DNA of 64,000 nt from Rhodoluna sp. GTDB lineage: Bacteria > Actinomycetota > Actinomycetes > Actinomycetales > Microbacteriaceae. The translations under genes and the position numbers were made by a program. The stretch lies in the NCBI RefSeq assembly GCF_024641065.1, contig NZ_JAHEDV010000002.1, positions 124,001-188,000 on the forward strand, in the 5' to 3' direction. Below are positions 1 to 6,724 of this stretch, piece after piece (within the stretch, counting starts at the first letter, position 1; the number at the start of each line of letters is the position of its first letter). The notes under the pieces were generated by a model. It saw only the letters and a program-made list of their open reading frames with translations, made no database searches and was not told the origin of the DNA.

Positions 1-90
1 ACTCCTCCGGTTCTACCTGCTGAGATCGTTGCGCAAACTGCCGACAAATATGCCGAGTTAGTAGAGCGCCTTACAACAGAAGTGGCCTAA
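1..90 (+). CDS. purC: Phosphoribosylaminoimidazole-succinocarboxamide synthase, C-terminal end (partial)
   Basis: Frame 1 is open from the window edge to TAA at 88-90 and gives a 29-residue tail beginning TPPVLPAEIVAQTADKYAEL. The pattern of a proline-rich turn, then a helix with T..(K/R)Y.E, then a leucine-threonine end is that of the last helix of SAICAR synthase (purine synthesis, AIR carboxylate plus aspartate). The stop codon shares a base with the next start (TAATG), so the TetR gene is probably co-transcribed. The presence of purS-purQ-purL and purA in the same window fits. The identification rests on a short tail only. Confidence 0.6.
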   Translation, partial: TPPVLPAEIVAQTADKYAELVERLTTEVA

Positions 91-665
91 TGACCCCAGC
101 ACCAGTTAGAGACGAACGCCAGGATGCAATCTTGCAGGCGGCACAGTCACTAATTGCCGAGCAGGGTGTTGAAGCGGTTTCGATGGCCGAGTTGGCTAAG
201 GCTACTGGCCTGAGTCGCCCAGCGATTTATCAATACTTTTCTTCAAAAGACCACGTGCTCGCTGAGCTGGTAATCAACGAGATGGCCGACCTGAGCAACG
301 CCATCGACGAGCACATCGCCAAGTTTGAAGACCCGATGGAGCGCATTCGCATCTGGATTCACTACACCCTCGCGCATCTGGCTAGCGCTGAGCACCGAGT
401 TATCCGTGAAATTTCAATTGCTTCGCTGCCTGAAGAAAGCCGCGGAATGATCAACGCCATGCACGGTCACTTCATGATGGCTTTGGTTAGCCCGGTTGGT
501 CAGATTGGTGTTCGCGATGTGACAGCAACCTGTCACCTGATTTATGCCTCGGTTGCTGCTGCAGCCAAGCGCATTGATGAAGGCAGCGAATATGTGCGAG
601 AGGCCGCAGCACTCGAACAATTCACCGTTGCGGGAATCGCCGGAGCACTGCGGCCTACAAACTAG
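90..665 (+). CDS. TetR/AcrR family transcriptional regulator
   Basis: A 191-residue protein with the TetR helix-turn-helix near residues 12-58 (AILQAAQSLIAEQGVEAVSM, then LAKATGLSRPAIYQYFSSKD), followed by a helical ligand-binding domain of normal length. Its ATG overlaps the stop of purC (TAATG), so it is translationally coupled to that gene. The ligand and targets cannot be read from sequence. It might act on the neighbouring purine or copper genes, but that is only proximity. Confidence 0.9.
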   Translation: MTPAPVRDERQDAILQAAQSLIAEQGVEAVSMAELAKATGLSRPAIYQYFSSKDHVLAELVINEMADLSNAIDEHIAKFEDPMERIRIWIHYTLAHLASAEHRVIREISIASLPEESRGMINAMHGHFMMALVSPVGQIGVRDVTATCHLIYASVAAAAKRIDEGSEYVREAAALEQFTVAGIAGALRPTN

Positions 666-691
666 TCGGGAAAGTGCCTGACTAAAGTTCG

Positions 692-1423
692 CTAGTTGGT
701 GAACTTCTTCGAAAGAATCTTCACACCACCGATGTAGGCAACAGCGGTGAACCAGCCACGAGTGGGTGCAACCACGTTTAGCTTGTAGTTGTTATTCGGA
801 ATCTTCTTGACCACTCGGCGGGTGCCAACATAAACAGTCACGGTCTTACCCTTTTTGTTCACGATGGTGAAAGTCACTTTGCCTGGGCTGTGGCTCACGC
901 CGTTCTTAGGCGCAACCACCGGAGATGCTACTGGGTCAGATGCTGGCGGGGCATCAACCACGGTTGGGTCGGCAAAGGTCAGCGGAATAAAACGGTCTAG
1001 CGAGTAGTCGGTGCCATTTAGGTGATCGCGACGAATGTGAATTCCACAGGCCTGAGTTAGGCAATTGATGTCGTGGCCGTTAGCGGTGAACTGGGCCTGA
1101 ACCGCAAGCGCAACCGGGTTGGCCGCATCAACAGCACCATAGCCAAAATATGCGCTGTTGTTGGTTGCCCAAGAACCCTGACCAAAGCAGTCGGCAGGGC
1201 GGCCAACCAGTGCTTCGGCAGCTGTGCCGGCACACAAACGAACATAGATTCCGGTGTTAGCCGGAAGGTCACTGATAGTTACGTTGACGTTGTCGCCAGC
1301 TGCAATCAGTGCTGTGGTTTTGTCCGCGGCGACGGCAAAGCCGGTAGCTTGGGCCGGTGCAACGGCTGCGGTTGCCAGCAAAACGCTGGTCGCGATAGCG
1401 ATTGATACTTTCTTGATTGACAC
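692..1423 (-). CDS. Secreted neocarzinostatin-like domain protein
   Basis: A 243-residue protein starting at GTG (1423) with AAAGGA upstream. It has a signal peptide of about 26 residues ending AQA. Residues about 30-150 follow the neocarzinostatin/macromomycin apoprotein pattern: a G-D-N-V-N-V-T strand, GIYVRLC, then paired cysteines (NCLTQAC) and a closing PLTFA strand. A proline/serine linker and a basic C-terminal beta domain follow. The fold is an immunoglobulin-like beta sandwich in the known family. Members without a chromophore gene cluster have no assigned role, and no enediyne genes are present here. It is paired with the next gene on the same strand. Confidence 0.55.
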   Translation of the reverse strand: MSIKKVSIAIATSVLLATAAVAPAQATGFAVAADKTTALIAAGDNVNVTISDLPANTGIYVRLCAGTAAEALVGRPADCFGQGSWATNNSAYFGYGAVDAANPVALAVQAQFTANGHDINCLTQACGIHIRRDHLNGTDYSLDRFIPLTFADPTVVDAPPASDPVASPVVAPKNGVSHSPGKVTFTIVNKKGKTVTVYVGTRRVVKKIPNNNYKLNVVAPTRGWFTAVAYIGGVKILSKKFTN

Positions 1424-1460
1424 TGTGATTCCTTTGATTGGGTTTCGGTTTTCAGGGGGC

Positions 1461-1964
1461 TTATTTGATGGTTACTGCAATCAGCACATCGGCTTTGCGA
1501 TTGCTGCCTTGGGTGTGATCAGCTCGGGTGACCAGCGCGCACTTTACTTTTTTGCAGTCATAGTCACCGATCATCCTGGTGACTTTGATTGATTCTTTGA
1601 ACGTGCCACCTTTGCCAAATGGCTTGACCAGCAACTTGGCATAGAGGGGTGGGTTAGAAGAGATCCACACGGATGCGTTGTTTTTGCCGGTGATGTCGAA
1701 CGGGCCGCAGAGCTCGGGCTTTTTACCTTTTGCTGGCACAACGCAATAGGTCACATAGATGCCAACCTTGAGGCTGTAGCCCTTGCCGGTTATTGTGACC
1801 TTGGTTCCATCGGCAATTTGTTGAGTTTTTGAAGCAATCAGCGTTTGACCGGCTGGGCCTTTGACGGTCTTGGCTGAACCCACCGCTAGTGCCGGCGAAC
1901 CAACGGTCAAGAGCGAGGCAACCAGAGCCAGCCCGATGAGCTTTTTCGAGAATGATTTGTTCAC
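1461..1964 (-). CDS. Secreted neocarzinostatin-like domain protein
   Basis: About 168 residues. Two in-frame GTG codons (1970 and 1964) could start it. I chose 1964 because it gives a conventional MNKSFSKK signal-peptide beginning. No strong ribosome site precedes either codon. After a signal peptide ending ALA, the mature part has GTKVTITGKGY, GIYVTYC and a cysteine pair in YDCKKVKCALVTRADHT, the same strand and cysteine pattern as the preceding protein. It also resembles domains found in surface proteins of other actinomycetes. It lies 37 bases upstream of its relative, so the two are probably one transcript. Confidence 0.55.
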   Translation of the reverse strand: MNKSFSKKLIGLALVASLLTVGSPALAVGSAKTVKGPAGQTLIASKTQQIADGTKVTITGKGYSLKVGIYVTYCVVPAKGKKPELCGPFDITGKNNASVWISSNPPLYAKLLVKPFGKGGTFKESIKVTRMIGDYDCKKVKCALVTRADHTQGSNRKADVLIAVTIK

Positions 1965-1998
1965 GAGCACAAAGTTAGGTGGTCAAAAAATTTTCAAC

Positions 1999-2013
1999 CT
2001 GACAGCGTGTCAG
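1999..2013. promoter_or_regulatory. Perfect palindrome upstream of the copper genes, candidate operator
   Basis: CTGACA-GCG-TGTCAG is a perfect 6-3-6 inverted repeat 33 bases before the copZ start and 35 bases before the divergent secreted-protein start. It sits where a promoter for copZ-copA should be. The regulator is unknown: no CsoR, CueR or CopY gene is in the window. Confidence 0.45.
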
Positions 2014-2045
2014 AATGAGGTTGTAGCCACAAAAAAGGAGACACC

Positions 2046-2258
2046 ATGTCGAAGACTTTGGAACTCAAAATTGAAGGTATGACCTGCGGTCACTGCGAAG
2101 CTTCGGTGACCAAAGAACTCAGCAAGCTCGAAGGTGCAAGCGAAATTAAAGTCTCTGCCTCAGCCGGCACAGCCAACCTGACCGTAGCCGATTCGGTGAC
2201 CACCGATGACCTTGCCGCCGCGGTTGATGAGGCAGGCTACAAATTAATCTCGAATTAG
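2046..2258 (+). CDS. copZ: Copper chaperone (heavy-metal-associated domain)
   Basis: A 70-residue single HMA domain with the metal-binding MTCGHC motif at residues 12-17 and the beta-alpha-beta-beta-alpha-beta length of CopZ/Atx1. AGGAG at 2036-2040 gives a 5-base spacing to the ATG. The expected job is handing Cu(I) to the ATPase encoded immediately downstream. Its stop lies 11 bases before the ATPase ATG, so the two are translationally coupled. Confidence 0.9.
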   Translation: MSKTLELKIEGMTCGHCEASVTKELSKLEGASEIKVSASAGTANLTVADSVTTDDLAAAVDEAGYKLISN

Positions 2259-2269
2259 ACATCGAGGGC

Positions 2270-4345
2270 ATGACCTGCACGGCCTGCGCCCGAAGAGTTG
2301 AAAAGAACCTCAACAAGGTCGAGGGGGTCTCGGCCTATGTCGACTTTGCTTCAGAAAAAGCTCACGTAACCGCGGCCGCTGAGGTTACCCAAGAACAACT
2401 TCGCCAGGCTGTCGAAGACGCCGGCTATAAAGTTGGCTCGAATCGCAGCGAACTCAGAACACTGGTTTACCGCCTGATTATCGGTGGGGTTTTGGCCTTA
2501 CCAATTGCTGTCATCAGCATGTTCCACGAACTCATGCCGCCAAACTGGCACGAGATTGCCGCGGTTGCAACTTTGCCGATTGCCGCCTGGGTGGCATGGC
2601 CGTTTCACTCGGCAGCCTTCAAGAATCTAAAACTCAAAACCACAACCATGGATACCCTGGTTTCACTCGGCGTAATCGTTGCCTATTTATACAGCGTGAT
2701 TCAGCTTCTAACCGGTGGCATGGATGTGTACTTCGAAGTTGCGGCAACGGTGCCCACCATCGTGTTGTTTGGTCGGTGGCTTGAGGTGCGCACCCGCCGC
2801 AGCGCAACCGATTCGGTTCGTGCGTTGCTCTCGGCGATTCCTGACACAGCTGTGGTCAGACGAGCCGGAATTCAAGAAACCATCTCAACCTCGATGGTTT
2901 TGGTGGGCGACCAAGTTGTGGTTGCTACTGGTCAGCGAATTGCAGTTGATGGCCGAATTATTGAAGGTCACAGCCAGCTCGACAATGCGCTAATCACTGG
3001 TGAATCTGTGCCCGAAGATGTGACTCTGGGCGACACCGTGCATGCTGGCTCAATCAATCTAGGTGCCACTTTGGTGATTGAAACCACGCTGGTTAGCGCC
3101 AATAGCCGCATCTCGCAGATTGCCAACCTGGTTCGCGAGGCCACCGCGCACAAGACCAAGATCACTGCTCTGACCGACCGCATCAGCGAGATTTTTGTGC
3201 CGGCGGTAATCGCATTTTCAGTGGCAACTTATTTAGTTTGGGCATTTGTTTTGAACGATGCCGGCCACGCGCTTTCAGCCGCAATTGCGGTTCTGGTGAT
3301 CGCCTGTCCATGCGCGCTTGGCATTGCCGTGCCGATGAGTTTGGTGGTGGCAACATCGTTGGGCGCCCGACGCGGAATCGTCATTCGCGACCCGGATGCT
3401 CTGAGATTGCTGAACAAGGTTCAAAAAGTTGTGCTCGATAAAACTGGCACTCTAACCACCGGCAATTTGCGAGTATCTAAAATCGTTGCGCTGGCCGGGG
3501 CTGACCAAAACCGTTCGATTGCCATGGCTGCTGCCGTTGAGAAATCTTCGGCTCACCCAATTGCGAAGGCAATTTCGGGCATAGATAACTCACTCACCGC
3601 AACCAATGTCACCGAGACCGCAGGCTTCGGCTTGAGCGCCGAGGTCGATGGGGTTTCAGCAGTGGTCTCTCGCTATTCAGCCAACGGATTCACCAACCAG
3701 GTCGAGCTAGATGCAGCAGTTGCTGAGTGTGGCCCAAAATCATTCGTGGTGCTTTCGGTGGCCCAGCAGGCTTGGCTCTTGATTGCACTCGAAGATGACA
3801 TTAGAGCTCAGGCGCCGAAGGCTATCCGTGCGCTATTGGCCCTTGGTGTTCAACCGGTGTTGCTTTCGGGCGATGCTCAGGCACGAGTTGCTGCGGTTGC
3901 CAAACTGCTTGAGATTACCGAGTTTTATGCCGAGGTGACCCCCGAGGCCAAGTTGACTAAGGTGAATGAGATTCGTGCCAACGGCGTGGTTACCGCAATG
4001 GTCGGCGACGGCCTCAACGATGTTGCTGCTCTGGCCGGTGCTGATGTTGGCATCGCCATGGGTTCGGGCACTCACGCCGCGCAATCGGCCGCAGCCATCA
4101 CGATCATCGACGACAACCCCGAAGCAATTGCCTATGCGCTCGAACTATCACGGCGCACCTGGGCAAACATAAAACAAAACCTTTTGTGGGCCTTCGGCTA
4201 TAACGTGATTCTGATTCCGGTGGCTGCTCTAGGTTTGCTAAACCCAATGCTTGCTGGTGCCGCTATGGCATTCTCGAGTATTTCGGTGGTGCTCAACGCT
4301 TTGCGGTTGAAAGTACGTCGAAGCACTCAGCCTTTTCACACCTAA
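2270..4345 (+). CDS. copA: Copper-translocating P1B-type ATPase
   Basis: A 691-residue membrane pump that exports copper. From the ATG it starts directly at MTCTAC, the metal site of an N-terminal HMA domain. Eight membrane segments follow, with the actuator ITGES near residue 242, the CPC metal-site motif near 346, the phosphorylated aspartate in DKTGTLT near 390, SAHP near 428 and GDGLND near 578. The first beta strand of the HMA domain (LDIEG) is encoded in frame just upstream of this ATG, where only ATT (2243) or ATC (2261) could start, so the true start may lie upstream. It is coupled to copZ. Confidence 0.93.
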   Translation: MTCTACARRVEKNLNKVEGVSAYVDFASEKAHVTAAAEVTQEQLRQAVEDAGYKVGSNRSELRTLVYRLIIGGVLALPIAVISMFHELMPPNWHEIAAVATLPIAAWVAWPFHSAAFKNLKLKTTTMDTLVSLGVIVAYLYSVIQLLTGGMDVYFEVAATVPTIVLFGRWLEVRTRRSATDSVRALLSAIPDTAVVRRAGIQETISTSMVLVGDQVVVATGQRIAVDGRIIEGHSQLDNALITGESVPEDVTLGDTVHAGSINLGATLVIETTLVSANSRISQIANLVREATAHKTKITALTDRISEIFVPAVIAFSVATYLVWAFVLNDAGHALSAAIAVLVIACPCALGIAVPMSLVVATSLGARRGIVIRDPDALRLLNKVQKVVLDKTGTLTTGNLRVSKIVALAGADQNRSIAMAAAVEKSSAHPIAKAISGIDNSLTATNVTETAGFGLSAEVDGVSAVVSRYSANGFTNQVELDAAVAECGPKSFVVLSVAQQAWLLIALEDDIRAQAPKAIRALLALGVQPVLLSGDAQARVAAVAKLLEITEFYAEVTPEAKLTKVNEIRANGVVTAMVGDGLNDVAALAGADVGIAMGSGTHAAQSAAAITIIDDNPEAIAYALELSRRTWANIKQNLLWAFGYNVILIPVAALGLLNPMLAGAAMAFSSISVVLNALRLKVRRSTQPFHT

Positions 4346-4388
4346 CCCAAGGGTGGCTCTAAGGCTTTTTGCACAACTCTCACATGTT

Positions 4389-4406
4389 GGGCCGAAAGGC
4401 TTTTTC
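4389..4406 (+). terminator. Possible weak terminator after copA
   Basis: A GCC-GAAA-GGC stem-loop, extendable by G-T pairs, is followed by five T. The stem is short, so this is a weak candidate. Confidence 0.25.
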
Positions 4407-4442
4407 TAACGGGCAAAGAGTTCGTTAGATAAGGAGCAACAA

Positions 4443-4976
4443 ATGAAGAAACAAATTCTTGGAGCTGCCGGCCTACTAACCGCTGGCCTAGTAGCAGGCA
4501 GTGCCTTCTCAATCAGTGCAGCAAGCGCAGCTGACTCGACCACCACCTCAACCACAGATTCAACCAGCACCACACCGGCCGACAAGCCAGACATTTTTAG
4601 CGCAACCTCAGTTCGCGAGGGCGAGGCAAACGTAGATGCAACTACCGAGGCCAGGCTGACTGAGGCAGCGCTAGCCGAGGTTGCCGATGCAACCGTGATT
4701 CGCGCCGAGACCGATTCTGATGGCGCAGCCTATGAGGTGCACCTAAAGAACGCCGATGGCTCAGTCGTGACCGTGAAATTTGATGAGAACTTTGTAATCA
4801 CTGACACCGTGGATGGATTTGCCCCGGCAGATGACGATGGCGACGCTGACGACGATGGCCGCCACGGTGCTCACCATGGCCCAGATGGAGACGCCTCTGA
4901 CGACGATTCAAGTTTCACCGTTGATGACAGCACCACCTCGAACACAACCAGCGGTTCGACTTCAACCGAAGACTAA
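4443..4976 (+). CDS. Secreted acidic PepSY-domain protein
   Basis: 177 residues with AGGAG 6 bases before ATG. The signal peptide ends near ASAA (about residue 30). A threonine/serine-rich stretch follows, then a PepSY-like unit at about residues 45-125 in which ATVIRAETDSDGAAYEVHLK and VTVKFDENFVI form the typical strand pair. The tail is very acidic with D-rich and H-rich runs, which could bind cations. PepSY domains are usually linked to inhibition or modulation of extracytoplasmic enzymes. Nothing in the context shows the partner. Confidence 0.7.
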   Translation: MKKQILGAAGLLTAGLVAGSAFSISAASAADSTTTSTTDSTSTTPADKPDIFSATSVREGEANVDATTEARLTEAALAEVADATVIRAETDSDGAAYEVHLKNADGSVVTVKFDENFVITDTVDGFAPADDDGDADDDGRHGAHHGPDGDASDDDSSFTVDDSTTSNTTSGSTSTED

Positions 4977-4999
4977 ATCGCATACAAACGTGACAACAG

Positions 5000-5034
5000 C
5001 AGGGCCTTGGTTAGCAGCCGGGGCCCTGTTTTCG
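5000..5034 (+). terminator. Rho-independent terminator
   Basis: CAGGGCC (5000-5006) pairs perfectly with GGCCCTG (5022-5028), with TTTT immediately after. It closes the secreted PepSY gene. Confidence 0.75.
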
Positions 5035-5058
5035 TGTTCGAACGGTCGTCGATTTTCT

Positions 5059-5325
5059 TTAACCCCGATAAACGTGTGCTCGATGCTCGATTTTGGCAAC
5101 CATTACGACCACCTCGGCATCGTGAATCAAATAAATGATTCGATACGAACCGCGGCGAGCGCTATAAAACCCAACTTTTTCAAACTTGAGTTCTTTGCCT
5201 ACCCGCTGTGGGTTCTCGGCCAAGGGCCCCTCGCAAAAAGCCAAAACCGCGTCAACCACCTTGAGTGGCAACGAGGCTATTGCCCGCTGTGCACTAGGCG
5301 AATAGACGACCTTAAACCGAGTCAC
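5059..5325 (-). CDS. RelE/ParE-family toxin
   Basis: About 88 residues from GTG at 5325, beginning MTRFKVVYSPSAQRAIASLP. An upstream GTG at 5343 is also possible, but known relatives start at the first strand. The RelE fold pattern is clear: a helix ending LPLKVVDAVLAF, GPLAENPQRVGKEL, then YSARRGSYRIIYLI with the basic residues typical of ribosome-dependent mRNA interferases, and an AHVYR end. The start overlaps the antitoxin stop by 14 bases. The antitoxin and its operator are described separately. Confidence 0.87.
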   Translation of the reverse strand: MTRFKVVYSPSAQRAIASLPLKVVDAVLAFCEGPLAENPQRVGKELKFEKVGFYSARRGSYRIIYLIHDAEVVVMVAKIEHRAHVYRG

Positions 5326-5614
5326 TTGAATCTTTGCGCTCACCGATAAGTTTTTGCATCGCCGCTGAATCGGCGGTCACAAAGCTTTCGGGGTGCTTTT
5401 CAAACTCAGCCACCGAGGCCTTTAGTTCTTTGAGCAGCTCAGGGTCACTGAGAATTTCTATTTGATCAACCATGCCTTCATAGTCGTCAATGCTGAGCAT
5501 GGTTACGGCTGGTTCGCCATTTCTGGTGATAACTATGCGCTCGTGAGTCTGTTCAGAACTTTGAATAATCTGGGCAAATTTTGCACGGGCCTCAGCCACC
5601 GAAAAGAACCTCAT
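5312..5614 (-). CDS. Phd/YefM-family antitoxin
   Basis: 100 residues from ATG 5614 (MRFFSVAEARAKFAQII), the usual beginning of Phd/YefM DNA-binding domains. An upstream TTG (5632) and ATG (5620) would put coding sequence inside the operator and are less likely. The N-terminal half dimerises and binds DNA. The acidic C-terminal helix (ELLKELKASVAEFEKHPES) would wrap the toxin. It overlaps the RelE-like toxin downstream. An 18-bp palindrome ends exactly at its start codon, consistent with self-repression. Candidate promoter elements imply a leaderless mRNA. Confidence 0.88.
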   Translation of the reverse strand: MRFFSVAEARAKFAQIIQSSEQTHERIVITRNGEPAVTMLSIDDYEGMVDQIEILSDPELLKELKASVAEFEKHPESFVTADSAAMQKLIGERKDSSDSV

Positions 5615-5631
5615 GTACATAATTATGTACA
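5614..5631. promoter_or_regulatory. YefM-type operator (perfect 18-bp palindrome)
   Basis: TGTACATAATTATGTACA is a perfect palindrome with two TGTACA cores. TGTACA is the established core recognised by E. coli YefM. It overlaps a candidate antitoxin -10 (CATAAT, minus strand 5627-5622), which lies 17 bases after TAGACA (5650-5645). Confidence 0.75.
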
Positions 5632-5648
5632 ACCCGAGTTGGGCTGTC

Positions 5649-5674
5649 TATAGAAACTCGAAACCCGCTAAAAT
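5649..5674 (+). promoter_or_regulatory. Candidate purS promoter elements
   Basis: TATAGA (5649-5654) lies 17 bases after TGTACA (5626-5631). A second -10-like TAAAAT is at 5669-5674. If the first is used, the toxin-antitoxin operator would overlap the -35 of the purine genes. This is inferred from spacing only. Confidence 0.25.
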
Positions 5675-5742
5675 AGAAGGGTTCGCCCAGCCAAAGACGG
5701 CCGTTCGTGCGCCCACCTGCCGCCTAAAAATCAGGAGTTCCT

Positions 5743-5991
5743 GTGCCAAAAATCATCGTTGAAGTTATGCCAAAAGAGGTTCTTCTTGACCCAGCCGGCA
5801 AGTCAGTGAACAACGCCCTGCACCGCAAGGGCCACAAAGACATCACTGCTGTTCGCATCGGCAAGCGCATCGAGCTTCACTTTGACCGCGCAGTTACCGA
5901 CGCCGACATCGCTGAGGCTCAGCAGATCGGTGAATCATTCTTGTCTAACGCTGTTATCGAAGACGTTGTCTCGGTAACCGTTCAGAACTAA
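5743..5991 (+). CDS. purS: Phosphoribosylformylglycinamidine synthase subunit PurS
   Basis: 82 residues from GTG with AGGAG at 5733-5737. The PurS pattern is complete: a beta strand [28 protein letters not shown], then [11 protein letters not shown]. PurS dimers bridge PurL and PurQ so that ammonia passes between them in FGAM synthesis. purQ follows after 13 bases and purL after purQ, so this is one operon. Confidence 0.95.
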   Translation: MPKIIVEVMPKEVLLDPAGKSVNNALHRKGHKDITAVRIGKRIELHFDRAVTDADIAEAQQIGESFLSNAVIEDVVSVTVQN

Positions 5992-6004
5992 GGCGGGCCA
6001 CCCA

Positions 6005-6706
6005 ATGACCATCAAAATTGGTGTTGTCACTTTTCCGGGCACCTTGGATGACCGCGACGCACAGCGTGCTGTTCGCATCGCCGGTGCTGAGGCTGTTCCG
6101 CTATGGCACGCAGATGCCAACCTGCACAAGGTTGACGCAGTAGTTCTTCCGGGCGGCTTTTCATACGGTGACTACCTTCGCTGTGGCGCAATCGCAGCTC
6201 AGGCTCCAGTAACCGCCGAGATCGTCAAGGCTGCCAACGGCGGCCTTCCGGTGCTTGGCATTTGCAACGGTTTTCAGGTGCTCGTTGAGGCACACCTGCT
6301 TCCGGGTGGTCTAATTCGCAACGAAAAACAGCACTTCATTTGCCGCGACCAGCGCCTTCGTGTTGAGAACGTCAACACCCCGTGGACCAACCAGTTCACC
6401 CAGAACGAAGAAATCACCATTCCGCTAAAGAACGGTGAGGGTGGCTACATTGCCAACCCAGAGACCCTAAAGCGCCTTGAGGGTGAGGGCCTAGTTGCGT
6501 TCCGCTACCTTGACTCAAACCCAAACGGTTCAATGAACGACATCGCAGGTTTGCGCAACGAGCGCGGCAACGTTGTTGGTCTAATGCCTCACCCAGAGCA
6601 TGCGGTTGAGCCTGGCTTTGGCCCAGACTCATCGGTGGCAATGAAGTCGGGCATCGATGGCCTCAAGTTCTTCACCTCAGTTATTAACTCGCTAGTCAAC
6701 GCCTAA
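6005..6706 (+). CDS. purQ: Phosphoribosylformylglycinamidine synthase glutaminase subunit PurQ
   Basis: 233 residues, the normal length. A class I glutamine amidotransferase with the nucleophilic cysteine in GICNGFQ (about residue 87) and the catalytic histidine and glutamate in PHPEHA (about residues 197-201). It releases ammonia from glutamine for PurL. It lies between purS and purL with gaps of 13 and 18 bases. Confidence 0.97.
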   Translation: MTIKIGVVTFPGTLDDRDAQRAVRIAGAEAVPLWHADANLHKVDAVVLPGGFSYGDYLRCGAIAAQAPVTAEIVKAANGGLPVLGICNGFQVLVEAHLLPGGLIRNEKQHFICRDQRLRVENVNTPWTNQFTQNEEITIPLKNGEGGYIANPETLKRLEGEGLVAFRYLDSNPNGSMNDIAGLRNERGNVVGLMPHPEHAVEPGFGPDSSVAMKSGIDGLKFFTSVINSLVNA

Positions 6707-6724
6707 GCGCAGAAGGCTCAAATC

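Noticed and set aside
2231-2256. Programmed frameshift fusing copZ to copA
   Set aside because: The overlap has no X-XXY-YYZ slippery heptamer in the copZ frame and no obvious stimulatory structure, so reinitiation or a rare start is more likely.
5634-5742. Purine riboswitch before purS
   Set aside because: The leader is short and shows none of the conserved junction pairs of known purine or PRPP riboswitches.
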